From: Gammaproteobacteria bacterium
GTDB taxonomy: Bacteria; Pseudomonadota; Gammaproteobacteria; PS1; Pseudothioglobaceae
Direction: 5' to 3'
Length of the DNA stretch: 39,339 nt
Assembly (NCBI GenBank): GCA_028599035.1
Contig: JAQRMT010000001.1
Location: 1 to 39,339 of the forward strand
In this document: positions 31,525-39,339 of the stretch, one piece after another
How positions within the stretch are numbered: position 1 is the stretch's first letter
Layout: every line of letters starts with the position of its first letter
Position numbers and translations under genes: made by a program
The notes under the pieces: generated by a model
Told to the model about the DNA's origin: nothing
Databases searched by the model: none
The model's input: only the letters and a program-made list of their open reading frames with translations

Positions 31525-33048
31525 ATGTTTTTTTCTCTAATCAATAAATACATCTCTATTAATCCAAAAAATGATATTTTATCAGGACTCACTGTTGCCT
31601 TAGCCTTAGTACCAGAGGCGGTTGCCTTTGCTATGTTGGCTGGCGTAAGCCCATTGGTCGGTTTGTACGCTGCATTTACCATTGGCTTAGTTACTTCAAT
31701 TATAGGAGGTCGTCCAGGTATGATTTCTGGTGCTACAGGTGCGATTGCCGTGGTGATTGGCTCGCTGGTGGCAATGCATGGCGTAGAGTATTTGTTTGCC
31801 GCTGTGGTGCTCACAGGGCTTATCCAAATAGTCTTTGGCTTACTTAAACTCGGTAAATTTATTCGCCTTGTACCTCACCCCGTTTTTTTAGGCTTTGTAA
31901 ATGGCATTGCCATGGTTATTTTTATCGGACAAATTAAACAATTTAAGGTTGGCGATGAATGGATTACTGGTGAGCCATTGCTAATTATGCTGGGTATTAT
32001 TGCAGCCACAATGGCAATTATTCAATTTTTACCAAAACTTACCAAGGTCGTGCCTGAAATTTTAGTGGCAGTTATCGTTGGCAGTTTAGCGGTGATTTGG
32101 CTAGGGCTTGATACCCGCACGGTAGGCGATGTTGCTACAATTAAGGGGGGATTGCCTGCTTTTCACATTCCCGATGTTCCTTTGAGTTGGGAGACTTTGC
32201 AAATTGTTGCCCCTTATGCACTAACTATGGCGTTAGTAGGTCTGATTGAGAGTTTACTAACGCTAAATCTAGTGGATGACTTGACAGAAACCACAGGACA
32301 ACCTAACCGAGAAAGTGTCGGCCAAGGTGTTGCTAATACTGTTACTGGCTTGTTTGGTGGCATGGGTGGCTGTGCGATGGTAGGTCAAAGTATTATTAAT
32401 GTCAAATCTGGTGGTCGTGGACGCTTATCAGGCGTTGTTGCCTCTGTTGCGTTGTTGTTGTTTATCCTTTATTTGTCTGAATATATTGAGATGATCCCTA
32501 TTGCTGTCCTTATTGGAGTGATGTTTATGGTGGTCATCGGCACTTTTGAATGGTGCACTATTCGTCTGTTTGGCAAAATACCAACCTTAGATATTGTCAC
32601 CGGTATTTCAGTAGCAGTGATTACCGTTCTGACTGACAATTTAGCCTTGGCAGTTATTGTTGGAGTGATTTTATCCGCCCTATCGTTTGCTTGGGAATCT
32701 GCCAGTAAAATCTATATCAGACAAAGTCAAAACGACAAAGGCAATAATGTATATGAAGTAAATGGCACTTTGTTCTTTGCCTCAAAAGAACACTTTCAAG
32801 AATTGTTCAATCCTAAAACAGATACCAATGATGTTTACATTGATTTTGGCAATGCTAGGGTGCTAGACCACTCGGCCATTCAAGCCATTGATAAACTGGC
32901 AACCCGTTATAAGCGAGTTGGCAAAACTTTACACTTGCAACACCTTAGTGCCGAATGCAAATTGCTGTTAAAAACTGCTAGAAATTTAGTTGAAGTTAAT
33001 GTTTTAGAAGACCCTACTTACCATGTAGTGGACGACAAGCTAGCGTAA
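31525..33048 (+). CDS. SulP family inorganic anion transporter with STAS domain
   Basis: A 507-residue membrane protein. The first 390 residues hold the SulP transport core of many helices, with the N-terminal LSGLTVALALVPEAVAFAMLAG block and NTVTGLFGGMGGCAMVGQSIINV. The last 110 residues are a cytoplasmic STAS domain with the DHSAIQAI loop. Family members carry sulfate or bicarbonate, usually with Na+ or H+. In a sulfur-oxidising autotroph either sulfate or bicarbonate movement would make sense, but the sequence alone does not decide. A strong AAGGAAGG Shine-Dalgarno (31513-31520) precedes the ATG. Confidence 0.9.
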   Translation: MFFSLINKYISINPKNDILSGLTVALALVPEAVAFAMLAGVSPLVGLYAAFTIGLVTSIIGGRPGMISGATGAIAVVIGSLVAMHGVEYLFAAVVLTGLIQIVFGLLKLGKFIRLVPHPVFLGFVNGIAMVIFIGQIKQFKVGDEWITGEPLLIMLGIIAATMAIIQFLPKLTKVVPEILVAVIVGSLAVIWLGLDTRTVGDVATIKGGLPAFHIPDVPLSWETLQIVAPYALTMALVGLIESLLTLNLVDDLTETTGQPNRESVGQGVANTVTGLFGGMGGCAMVGQSIINVKSGGRGRLSGVVASVALLLFILYLSEYIEMIPIAVLIGVMFMVVIGTFEWCTIRLFGKIPTLDIVTGISVAVITVLTDNLALAVIVGVILSALSFAWESASKIYIRQSQNDKGNNVYEVNGTLFFASKEHFQELFNPKTDTNDVYIDFGNARVLDHSAIQAIDKLATRYKRVGKTLHLQHLSAECKLLLKTARNLVEVNVLEDPTYHVVDDKLA

Positions 33049-33090
33049 AAGCGTACAATGGTATCATTGATTAAATATTGGACACAAACT

Positions 33091-33579
33091 ATGAAAAAAA
33101 TACTTGCTATTACTGCGCTACTCTCATCAACACTGCTAAATGCTCATGGGCTTTCTCAATCAAATGGGTTTAACCACCCCATGCTCAACGATGGATTTTG
33201 GCAAGATTTCAATCATCAATTTCAACAATTTAACCGTCAAATGGATAGATTGCAGCACTCTAGTGGCATGGAATTACAATCAAGGCAGTTTTTTGATAAA
33301 GACAGTAACAGTTATGTGATTGAGATTAAAACCATGGGGCTTAATAAAAATAATCTAAATATTTCAAACGACAAAAATACACTCATTATTGAGGGTTATA
33401 AACAAACTTCAGACAATCAAAATTCTCGTTCTGAGGGTAGTTTTTCCCATATGATGTCTATTCCTCGTGACGGCGACACAAACAATATTAGTGCAGCATT
33501 TAAAAAGGGGGTGTTAAGCGTATCAATCCCTAAACTTGGCAAGCCAAAACCACAAATTCAAAAGATAAAAATTCGTTAA
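33091..33579 (+). CDS. Small heat-shock protein (Hsp20/alpha-crystallin) with a signal peptide
   Basis: A 162-residue protein. Residues 1-18 look like a signal peptide (MKKILAITALLSSTLLNA). Residues 66-150 form the alpha-crystallin domain, with AAFKKGVLSVSIP containing the family's A-x-x-x-x-G-V-L core (Gly140). The C-terminal IKI at 159-161 fits the I-x-I motif used to assemble oligomers. An ATG 33 bases upstream would add 11 residues ahead of the Lys-Lys start and weaken the signal. Most Hsp20 proteins are cytoplasmic, so export to the periplasm would be unusual. Its stop abuts that of convergent queE without a gap. Confidence 0.8.
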   Translation: MKKILAITALLSSTLLNAHGLSQSNGFNHPMLNDGFWQDFNHQFQQFNRQMDRLQHSSGMELQSRQFFDKDSNSYVIEIKTMGLNKNNLNISNDKNTLIIEGYKQTSDNQNSRSEGSFSHMMSIPRDGDTNNISAAFKKGVLSVSIPKLGKPKPQIQKIKIR

Positions 33580-34218
33580 TTACTTGCCTGGCTTATCGCC
33601 CCAAAGCAGTTTGTGTAATTGCACTTGCAGGCGCACATTCAGTTGTTTGGCTAATATCCAATCTGCTAACTGCACAGGCTCAACCTTGTCAAAAACCGGT
33701 GAAAACAACGCGCTTGCCTGAGTTGGATACTTGTTCAAAATATTCACGCTCCAATCAAAGTCAGATTTTGAACCAATAACAAACTTTAACTGGTCTTTCG
33801 CTTGAAGCTTGTCAATATTATTGACTTTGTTTTGCTTAGATTCATTTGATGAAGGTGTTTTAATATCCATCACGATTGATACGCTCGGATTAACATCAGT
33901 AATATCGATACTGCCACTGGTTTCCAGCGATACTTGATAATTTTCTCTAACCAATCTGTCCAATAAAATATAACAATTAATCTGTGCCAATGGCTCGCCG
34001 CCTGTAACGCAAATATACTGGGTATTGTATTGCTTGACCTCGTTTAAAATATCATCAATGCTCAATAAATTATTACCCTTAAAAGCATATTCAGTATCAC
34101 AATAACTACAACGCAACGGACAGCCTGTGAGGCGTATAAACACCGTTGGCAAGCCTACTTCTCGTGCCTCGCCTTGCAATGAGTAAAATATTTCGTTGAT
34201 GTTTAATTCAGTTTTCAT
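33580..34218 (-). CDS. queE: 7-carboxy-7-deazaguanine synthase
   Basis: A 212-residue radical SAM enzyme that contracts carboxy-tetrahydropterin to CDG in queuosine synthesis. The cluster motif is CPLRCSYC with Cys33, Cys37 and Cys40, and the N-terminal FYSLQGEAREVGLPTVFIRL is typical of QueE. CVTGGEPL is the SAM-binding GGEP motif. Its ATG overlaps the uvrB TGA by 4 bp (ATGA). QueF is at 20627; queC and queD are not in the window. Confidence 0.94.
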   Translation of the reverse strand: MKTELNINEIFYSLQGEAREVGLPTVFIRLTGCPLRCSYCDTEYAFKGNNLLSIDDILNEVKQYNTQYICVTGGEPLAQINCYILLDRLVRENYQVSLETSGSIDITDVNPSVSIVMDIKTPSSNESKQNKVNNIDKLQAKDQLKFVIGSKSDFDWSVNILNKYPTQASALFSPVFDKVEPVQLADWILAKQLNVRLQVQLHKLLWGDKPGK

Positions 34219-36209
34219 AATTTTGATTTAAGTTGAGAATTTTTTAATGCCTTAATTTTATTACGCATATCTGCTGCTTGTTCAAATTTTAACTCCTCTG
34301 CAAAGCCATACATCTGTTTTTCCAATGTCTTGATTTCTTTTGCGAATTGCACAGGGGATAATTTTGCCACAGTTTGAATATTGTATTCGCCCTCAGGTTC
34401 TGTCACTTTTGTATCGGTATCTAAAATATCAACAATCGGTTTGATGACACTTCTAGGGGTGATATTATTAGCCTCATTGTAGGCTTGTTGTCTTTGGCGT
34501 CGTCGCCGGGTTTCGTCCATTGCTCGTTGCATTGAGTTGGTAATTCTATCGGCATACAAAATCACATGTCCATTAATATTTCTAGCCGCCCTGCCCATGG
34601 TTTGAATCAGTGAACGCTCAGAGCGTAAAAATCCTTCCTTATCTGCATCTAAAATTGCCACCAAAGACACCTCAGGTATGTCCAGACCTTCTCTAAGTAA
34701 ATTAATACCCACCAACACATCAAACACACCTAGACGCAAATCACGAATAATTTCCACCCGTTCAACTGTATCAATATCAGAATGCAAATACCGAACTTTG
34801 ACATTGTGGTCGTTCAAATAATCACTCAGCTGTTCAGACATTCGTTTGGTTAAAGTCGTTACCAGCACTCGATCACCGAGTGCAACTCGTTTGCGTATTT
34901 CACTCAACAAATCATCAACTTGGGTTTCCACTTTGCGTATTTCAATCTCAGGGTCTAACAGCCCCGTTGGTCTCACCAACTGTTGCACAATAGCACTGGA
35001 AACCTCTAATTCGTATTGTGCAGGCGTGGCAGAAACCAAAATACATTGATGAATTTTATCCTCAAATTCAGCAAACTTTAACGGACGATTATCCAATGCC
35101 GAAGGCAGTCTAAAGCCAAATTCAACCAATGTTGTTTTACGCGCCCTATCGCCGTTATACATACCGCCAATCTGACTCGCTGTCACATGTGATTCGTCCA
35201 AAATCACCAGCGCATCCTCAGGCAAATAATCCAGCAATGTGGGAGGTGGCCGCCCTGCCCCTCTGTTTGACAAGTAGCGTGAATAATTCTCAATACCATT
35301 GCAATAACCTAGCTCACGCATCATTTCAATATCCATATGCACCCGCTGAGTTAGGCGTTGCTCCTCCACCAGTTTGTTTTGCGCTAACAACTCCTTACGC
35401 CGTATTTTAAGCTCATCCTTAACATCGTCAAGCATATTTAAAATCTTAGATTTAGGAGTTACATAGTGCGTTTGCGGATACACTGTTACTCTTTGTAATA
35501 GTTTTAACTTCTCACCAGTCAATGGGTCAAACCAATAAATTGCCTCGATTTCATCATCAAACATCTCAATACGCAAAGCCTGCTCTTCTGAATCCGCAGG
35601 GAATACATCAATCACCTCACCTTTTACTCGAAAATTCCCACGCATTAAACTCACATCGTTGCGTGTATATTGCATTTGTGACAAACGCGATAAAATCTCT
35701 CGCTGGTTAATGACCTCGCCAACACTCAAATGTAGCAACATTTGCATATAACTATCTGGGTCGCCCAAGCCATAAATCGCTGAAACACTGGCAATAATAA
35801 TTACATCATCTCGTTCCAACAAAGCTTTAGTTGCAGACAGGCGCATTTGTTCGATTTGCTCGTTAATGGAGGAATCTTTCTCAATATAAGTATCACTTGC
35901 TGGCACATACGCCTCAGGCTGATAATAATCATAATAAGAAACAAAATACTCAACTGCATTGTTCGGAAAAAACGCTTTCATTTCGCTATACAACTGTGCC
36001 GCCAGTGTTTTATTCGGTGCCATAATCAAGCTCGCTCGCTTGGTTTGCTTAATCACATTTGCCAAGGTAAAAGTCTTACCTGAACCAGTGACACCCAATA
36101 ATGTTTGGAATTTTTTCCCCGTGTTTATCCCGTCAACTAAAGCTTTTATGGCTTTGGGCTGATCCCCTGTTGGAAAAAATTGCGATTCTAATTGAAATTT
36201 TCTACCCAC
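34215..36209 (-). CDS. uvrB: UvrABC system protein B
   Basis: A 664-residue DNA repair helicase that receives damaged DNA from UvrA and recruits UvrC. Walker A GVTGSGKT is at 39-46, the beta-hairpin SYYDYYQPEAYVP at 91-103, helicase motifs include LVGINLLREGLDIPEVS and QTMGRAARN, and a C-terminal UVR motif lies in the last 40 residues. I choose the GTG at 36209 (MGRKFQLESQF), which matches the usual UvrB N-terminus. A TTG at 36275 would extend the frame into the aminotransferase gene. It is divergent from the latter by 54 bp and coupled to queE. Confidence 0.95.
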   Translation of the reverse strand: MGRKFQLESQFFPTGDQPKAIKALVDGINTGKKFQTLLGVTGSGKTFTLANVIKQTKRASLIMAPNKTLAAQLYSEMKAFFPNNAVEYFVSYYDYYQPEAYVPASDTYIEKDSSINEQIEQMRLSATKALLERDDVIIIASVSAIYGLGDPDSYMQMLLHLSVGEVINQREILSRLSQMQYTRNDVSLMRGNFRVKGEVIDVFPADSEEQALRIEMFDDEIEAIYWFDPLTGEKLKLLQRVTVYPQTHYVTPKSKILNMLDDVKDELKIRRKELLAQNKLVEEQRLTQRVHMDIEMMRELGYCNGIENYSRYLSNRGAGRPPPTLLDYLPEDALVILDESHVTASQIGGMYNGDRARKTTLVEFGFRLPSALDNRPLKFAEFEDKIHQCILVSATPAQYELEVSSAIVQQLVRPTGLLDPEIEIRKVETQVDDLLSEIRKRVALGDRVLVTTLTKRMSEQLSDYLNDHNVKVRYLHSDIDTVERVEIIRDLRLGVFDVLVGINLLREGLDIPEVSLVAILDADKEGFLRSERSLIQTMGRAARNINGHVILYADRITNSMQRAMDETRRRRQRQQAYNEANNITPRSVIKPIVDILDTDTKVTEPEGEYNIQTVAKLSPVQFAKEIKTLEKQMYGFAEELKFEQAADMRNKIKALKNSQLKSKL

Positions 36210-36263
36210 TATGCGCGTTTTTTGATTATCATAAGCACTCAATTTTAAAACATTTAAAGTACT

Positions 36264-37439
36264 ATGTCTAATCAACTCTCATTTCGCGTTCAAAAAGTTA
36301 AACCGTCAGCCACACTTGCTATTACTGCAAAAGCCAACGAACTTAAATCTCAAGGCATTCAAATTGTACCAATGGGCTCAGGTGAGCCAGATTTTGACAC
36401 GCCGAAAAACATTCAACAAGCAGGTATAAATGCAATTAATAATGGTCAAACACGCTACACAGCAGTTGATGGCACACCTGAGTTAAAAAATGCCATTATC
36501 AGTAAATTTAAACGAGACAATGATTTAAATTACACTGCCAACGAAGTAATGGTGTCATCTGGTGGTAAACAAGTGTTTTACAACCTGTGTCAAGCCATGC
36601 TTAATACTGGTGATGAGGTTATTATCCCGTCACCCTATTGGGTAAGTTATCCCGATATGGTGATTTTGGCAGATGCCACGCCAATTGTGGTGGAGACTGG
36701 CTTGGAGCAAGATTTTAAAATCACCCCTGAACAACTAGAAAGTAATATCAGCGAAAAAACCAAACTATTCGTTATTAACAGCCCCTCTAACCCAACAGGT
36801 GTCATTTATTCCAAGGCAGAATTACAAGCACTTATTGCCGTGCTAAAAAAACATCCCCAAGTGTTAATTATCACTGACGACATTTATGAACATATTCGTT
36901 GGAATAAAGAAAGTTTTGTTAATATTGCCATGATTGATGCGACTTTAAAAGATCGCACCATTATCCTTAACGGTGTTTCTAAGGCTTATGCAATGACAGG
37001 CTGGCGCATTGGTTATAGCGCAGGTCCAGAAGCCATCATTAAGGCCATGAAAAAAATCCAAGGACAATCAACTTCAAACCCCTGTTCTATTGCTCAAGCA
37101 GCAGCACTAGAAGCCCTTAATGGCGATCAAAGTATTATTGATACCATGGCTTCTGCTTTTGCAAAGCGCCACGATTTTATTGTTGATGCACTTAATGCTA
37201 TTGATGGTATCGAATGCCCAAGATCTGAAGGTGCATTTTACGCCTTTCCAAGAGTTGAAGGCCTAATCAAGCGCTTAGGACTAAAAGACGATGTAGAATT
37301 ATCCACTTATTGCCTAGAAAAACTCAACATCGCCCTAGTGCCAGGCTCTGCCTTTGGTGCATCAGGCTATGTGCGCTTTTCATTTGCCACCAGCATGGAC
37401 AACATCAAGCAAGCAATAGAAAAACTCAGCAAGGTTTAA
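36264..37439 (+). CDS. Class I pyridoxal-phosphate aminotransferase, aspartate aminotransferase type
   Basis: A 391-residue fold-type I aminotransferase of the AspB/subgroup I-gamma kind. SPSNPTG is at 173-179 (Asn176), Asp206 and Tyr208 lie in ITDDIYEH, the PLP lysine is Lys240 in NGVSKAYAMTGWRIG, Arg248 binds phosphate, and the substrate-carboxylate Arg is in GYVRFSF near the end. It most likely interconverts aspartate and 2-oxoglutarate with oxaloacetate and glutamate. Prephenate aminotransferase activity occurs in this subgroup and cannot be excluded. It is convergent with glnS. Confidence 0.9.
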   Translation: MSNQLSFRVQKVKPSATLAITAKANELKSQGIQIVPMGSGEPDFDTPKNIQQAGINAINNGQTRYTAVDGTPELKNAIISKFKRDNDLNYTANEVMVSSGGKQVFYNLCQAMLNTGDEVIIPSPYWVSYPDMVILADATPIVVETGLEQDFKITPEQLESNISEKTKLFVINSPSNPTGVIYSKAELQALIAVLKKHPQVLIITDDIYEHIRWNKESFVNIAMIDATLKDRTIILNGVSKAYAMTGWRIGYSAGPEAIIKAMKKIQGQSTSNPCSIAQAAALEALNGDQSIIDTMASAFAKRHDFIVDALNAIDGIECPRSEGAFYAFPRVEGLIKRLGLKDDVELSTYCLEKLNIALVPGSAFGASGYVRFSFATSMDNIKQAIEKLSKV

Positions 37440-37464
37440 AACAACGCAAAACCAACATTTTGTG

Positions 37465-37481
37465 AATAATCCAAGATTATT
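37465..37481. terminator. Weak hairpin between convergent aminotransferase and glnS
   Basis: AATAATC (37465-37471) pairs exactly with GATTATT (37475-37481) around a CAA loop. The stem is AT-rich and no T-run follows, so it is at best a weak two-way terminator. Confidence 0.3.
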
Positions 37482-37493
37482 GAATAAAGTTAA

Positions 37494-39161
37494 TCATTTC
37501 CAAGTGTCTCGTAGGCTGACAGTTTTGTTAAAAATTAAATCATCGCTGGCTTGATTATCACGGCAGAAATACCCCTCTCGTTCAAACTGATAAGCCATCT
37601 CAGGCGTAGTGTCTTTCATGCCTGGTTCTACAAAGCCGTAAGTTACAACCAATGAGTTTGGGTTAAGTAATTGCTCAAAGTGGTCATTTTTACCGGGATT
37701 TTCGAGGGTGAAAAGGCGATCGTATAGTCTAAATTCTGCTTTGAGCGCTTTGCTGGCTTCAACGAAGTGAATAACACCTTTGACTTTCCTGCCGTCTGTA
37801 GGGTTTTTGCCTAGCGTATCTGGGTCGTAGGTGGCATAGACGGTGGTGATATTGCCGTCAAAATCGGTGTCAAACGAGGTGGCGTTGATAACATAGGCGT
37901 TTCGTAGGCGCACTTCTTTATCGATGGCAAGGCGTTTAAATTTCTTGTTGGGAGCAATTTCTGCAAAATCGGCTTTGTCAATATACAACTCACGAGAAAA
38001 AAAAATATCGCGTTTACCCATCGCTTCATTTTGTGGATGAATGGGCGCTTGCAAGGTTTCAACTTGATTTTCAGGATAGTTTTCAATAATAACTCTAATC
38101 GGGTCAATCACGCCCATGGTGCGTGGTGCAACAACATTTAAATCATCACGCACAGCGTCTTCTAGAATTTTCATATCGGTCATGCTGTCAACTTTGGAAA
38201 TACCAATACGCTCAACAAAATCACGAATACTGGCAGCAGTATAGCCACGCCGTCTAAGCCCTGAAAGTGTTGGCAGTCGTGGGTCATTCCAGCCTGATAC
38301 CAGTTCATCTTCGACCAGTTGTTGTAATTTGCGCTTGGACATTACCGTGTATTCTAAATTCAGGCGTGAAAACTCGTATTGATGTGGACGATTGGGTTTA
38401 TTAAAGCCATCCAAATGTTCAAGAATCCAATCGTATAAATGTCGATTATTTTGAAATTCTAGTGTGCACAGCGAATGGGTAACGCCTTCGATAGCGTCAG
38501 AAATGCAATGGGCAAAATCATACATAGGATAAATACGCCATTCGTTGCCTGTTTGATGATGCTTTTCAAAGCGAATACGATATAGTGCTGGGTCACGCAT
38601 ACACATAAACGGACTTGCCATATCGATTTTGGCGCGCAATACACACTCACCTTCTGAAAATTTTCCTTCTTTCATTTTAGCGAGCAAATCTAGATTTTCT
38701 TTAACGGAAGTTTGACGATACGGACTGTCTTTGCCTGCTTGTTTTAAAGTGCCACGGTATTCACGGGTTTCTTCTGCATTCAAAAAGCAAACATACGCCA
38801 ATTCTTTATTAATCAGCTCAATCGCATATTCGTAAAACTTTAAGAAATAATTAGAACTGTATTGAATCTCGCCATCCCATTTAAAACCCAACCACTCAAC
38901 ATCATTTTTAATAGATTCAACAAATTCTGCATCTTCTTTAGCGGGATTGGTATCATCAAAACGCAAATTACACTTACCTTTGTAGTCTTGTGCTAAACCA
39001 AAATTCAGACAAATTGATTTAGCGTGCCCAATATGTAAATAGCCATTTGGCTCAGGTGGAAAGCGGGTTTGGATGGATTTGTGCAGACCTGAATCCAAGT
39101 CATCATTAAGTTGATGGCGGATAAAATTGATGGGTTTTTCTATGGGGGTGTTGTCGCTCAT
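37494..39161 (-). CDS. glnS: Glutaminyl-tRNA synthetase
   Basis: A 555-residue class I synthetase that charges tRNA-Gln. The HIGH motif is in PPEPNGYLHIGHAKS (43-46) and the KMSKS equivalent is VMSKRK (274-278). DFAHCISDAIEGVTHSLCTLEFQNNR-type sequence (split at 215-240) is the glutamine-enzyme version rather than glutamyl. The C-terminal beta-barrel anticodon-binding region is complete. Presence of GlnRS means the Gat amidotransferase route is not needed for tRNA-Gln. A TATAAT (39191-39196, minus) lies 29 bases upstream. Confidence 0.97.
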   Translation of the reverse strand: MSDNTPIEKPINFIRHQLNDDLDSGLHKSIQTRFPPEPNGYLHIGHAKSICLNFGLAQDYKGKCNLRFDDTNPAKEDAEFVESIKNDVEWLGFKWDGEIQYSSNYFLKFYEYAIELINKELAYVCFLNAEETREYRGTLKQAGKDSPYRQTSVKENLDLLAKMKEGKFSEGECVLRAKIDMASPFMCMRDPALYRIRFEKHHQTGNEWRIYPMYDFAHCISDAIEGVTHSLCTLEFQNNRHLYDWILEHLDGFNKPNRPHQYEFSRLNLEYTVMSKRKLQQLVEDELVSGWNDPRLPTLSGLRRRGYTAASIRDFVERIGISKVDSMTDMKILEDAVRDDLNVVAPRTMGVIDPIRVIIENYPENQVETLQAPIHPQNEAMGKRDIFFSRELYIDKADFAEIAPNKKFKRLAIDKEVRLRNAYVINATSFDTDFDGNITTVYATYDPDTLGKNPTDGRKVKGVIHFVEASKALKAEFRLYDRLFTLENPGKNDHFEQLLNPNSLVVTYGFVEPGMKDTTPEMAYQFEREGYFCRDNQASDDLIFNKTVSLRDTWK

Positions 39162-39190
39162 TTTAGGACTAAGTTGCTATAAAGTTAAGA

Positions 39191-39196
39191 ATTATA
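39191..39196 (-). promoter_or_regulatory. Probable -10 box of glnS
   Basis: A perfect TATAAT on the minus strand directly follows the TAG stop of the upstream frame (39197-39199). The -35 position at 17 bp is AATACA, a poor match. Confidence 0.4.
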
Positions 39197-39337
39197 CTAG
39201 GTATTTTCAGCCATGTATTGTAGTGCTTGGTAGAGATACTCCACAGGAATGGTTTTTAATCCTTTTATTGGTTTTTTATGGAAAATATGAAGAATTTTAG
39301 AAAATCTTTTTCGAAAAATTATGAAAGTCGAAGCTAG
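39197..39337 (-). CDS. C-terminal end of an unidentified gene, cut by window edge
   Basis: A minus-strand frame of 46 codons enters from the right edge and ends with TAG at 39197-39199. It is open throughout and its last part reads like coding sequence, with HKKPIKGLKTIPVEYLYQAL followed by QYMAENT. I do not recognise a family. The other two frames on this strand are stopped within 14 codons. Its stop is 35 bp before the glnS ATG. Confidence 0.4.
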   Translation of the reverse strand, partial: LASTFIIFRKRFSKILHIFHKKPIKGLKTIPVEYLYQALQYMAENT

Positions 39338-39339
39338 GA

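Noticed and set aside
36210..36275. TTG-started extension of UvrB
   Set aside because: It overlaps the divergent aminotransferase start; the GTG at 36209 gives the standard N-terminus.

Overview
ORGANISM. This is a compact, AT-rich, gene-dense gammaproteobacterial chromosome segment. The evidence is the gene set and order: hflK-hflC-hisZ-purA-rnr, lptD-surA, yceD-rpmF-plsX-fabH, glnD, LptD with four conserved cysteines, and a trxA-rho pair. The low GC, small intergenic gaps, short versions of SurA, HisZ and RNase R, a UbiM-like hydroxylase, a SulP anion transporter and a Gly/Asn/Trp-rich exported repeat protein fit the sulfur-oxidising SUP05/Thioglobus clade and the related clam and mussel symbionts. 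That placement is inference from gene style, not from a search. No phage, transposase, IS element or CRISPR array is visible; nearly everything is core housekeeping. LAYOUT. 1-250: 5' part of a phosphoglycolate phosphatase gene, minus strand. 296-997: PlsC-type acyltransferase. 1021-2026: RNase T and a free-standing N-acetylglutamate-synthase-like GNAT domain, minus. 2097-3761: ilvD, flanked by a 13-bp inverted repeat. 3784-4173: orphan three-helix membrane protein. 4369-10799: minus-strand operon hflK-hflC-hisZ-purA-rnr. 10956-17537: plus-strand run lptD-surA-rlmB-yceD-rpmF-plsX-fabH (LPS export, porin folding, rRNA methylation, fatty-acid initiation). 17534-27765: minus-strand run ubiM-like, glnD, trxA, rho, lptF, queF, pcnB, SDR, xseB, ispA. 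27822-28253: ICMT-like methyltransferase. 28324-28812: exported two-part repeat protein with its own promoter and a very strong terminator. 29046-29987: tRNA-Val, pyrF, tRNA-Arg. 30004-33579: GFA-type protein, aroC, SulP transporter and an exported Hsp20. 33580-36209: uvrB-queE, minus. 36264-37439: aspartate-type aminotransferase. 37494-39161: glnS, minus, followed by the C-terminal end of one unidentified gene. HOW THE GENES CONNECT. Envelope biogenesis is well represented: LptD, LptF, SurA, PlsC, PlsX and FabH. RNA metabolism is spread through the window: RNase R, RNase T, RlmB, PcnB, Rho, two tRNAs, GlnRS and queuosine steps QueE and QueF. Amino-acid and nucleotide synthesis is covered by IlvD, HisZ, AroC, AspC-type, PurA and PyrF. 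GlnD reports nitrogen status. WHAT STANDS OUT. The best candidates for something undescribed are the exported WGPF/ADGFAKGQ repeat protein (possibly sulfur-globule-like), a small heat-shock protein with a signal peptide, the inverted repeat around ilvD, and the TTG-started GNAT gene embedded in one arm of that repeat. No complete new multi-gene system was found. No gap between genes exceeds 300 bases; the longest are 4174-4368 and 28813-29045, both described.
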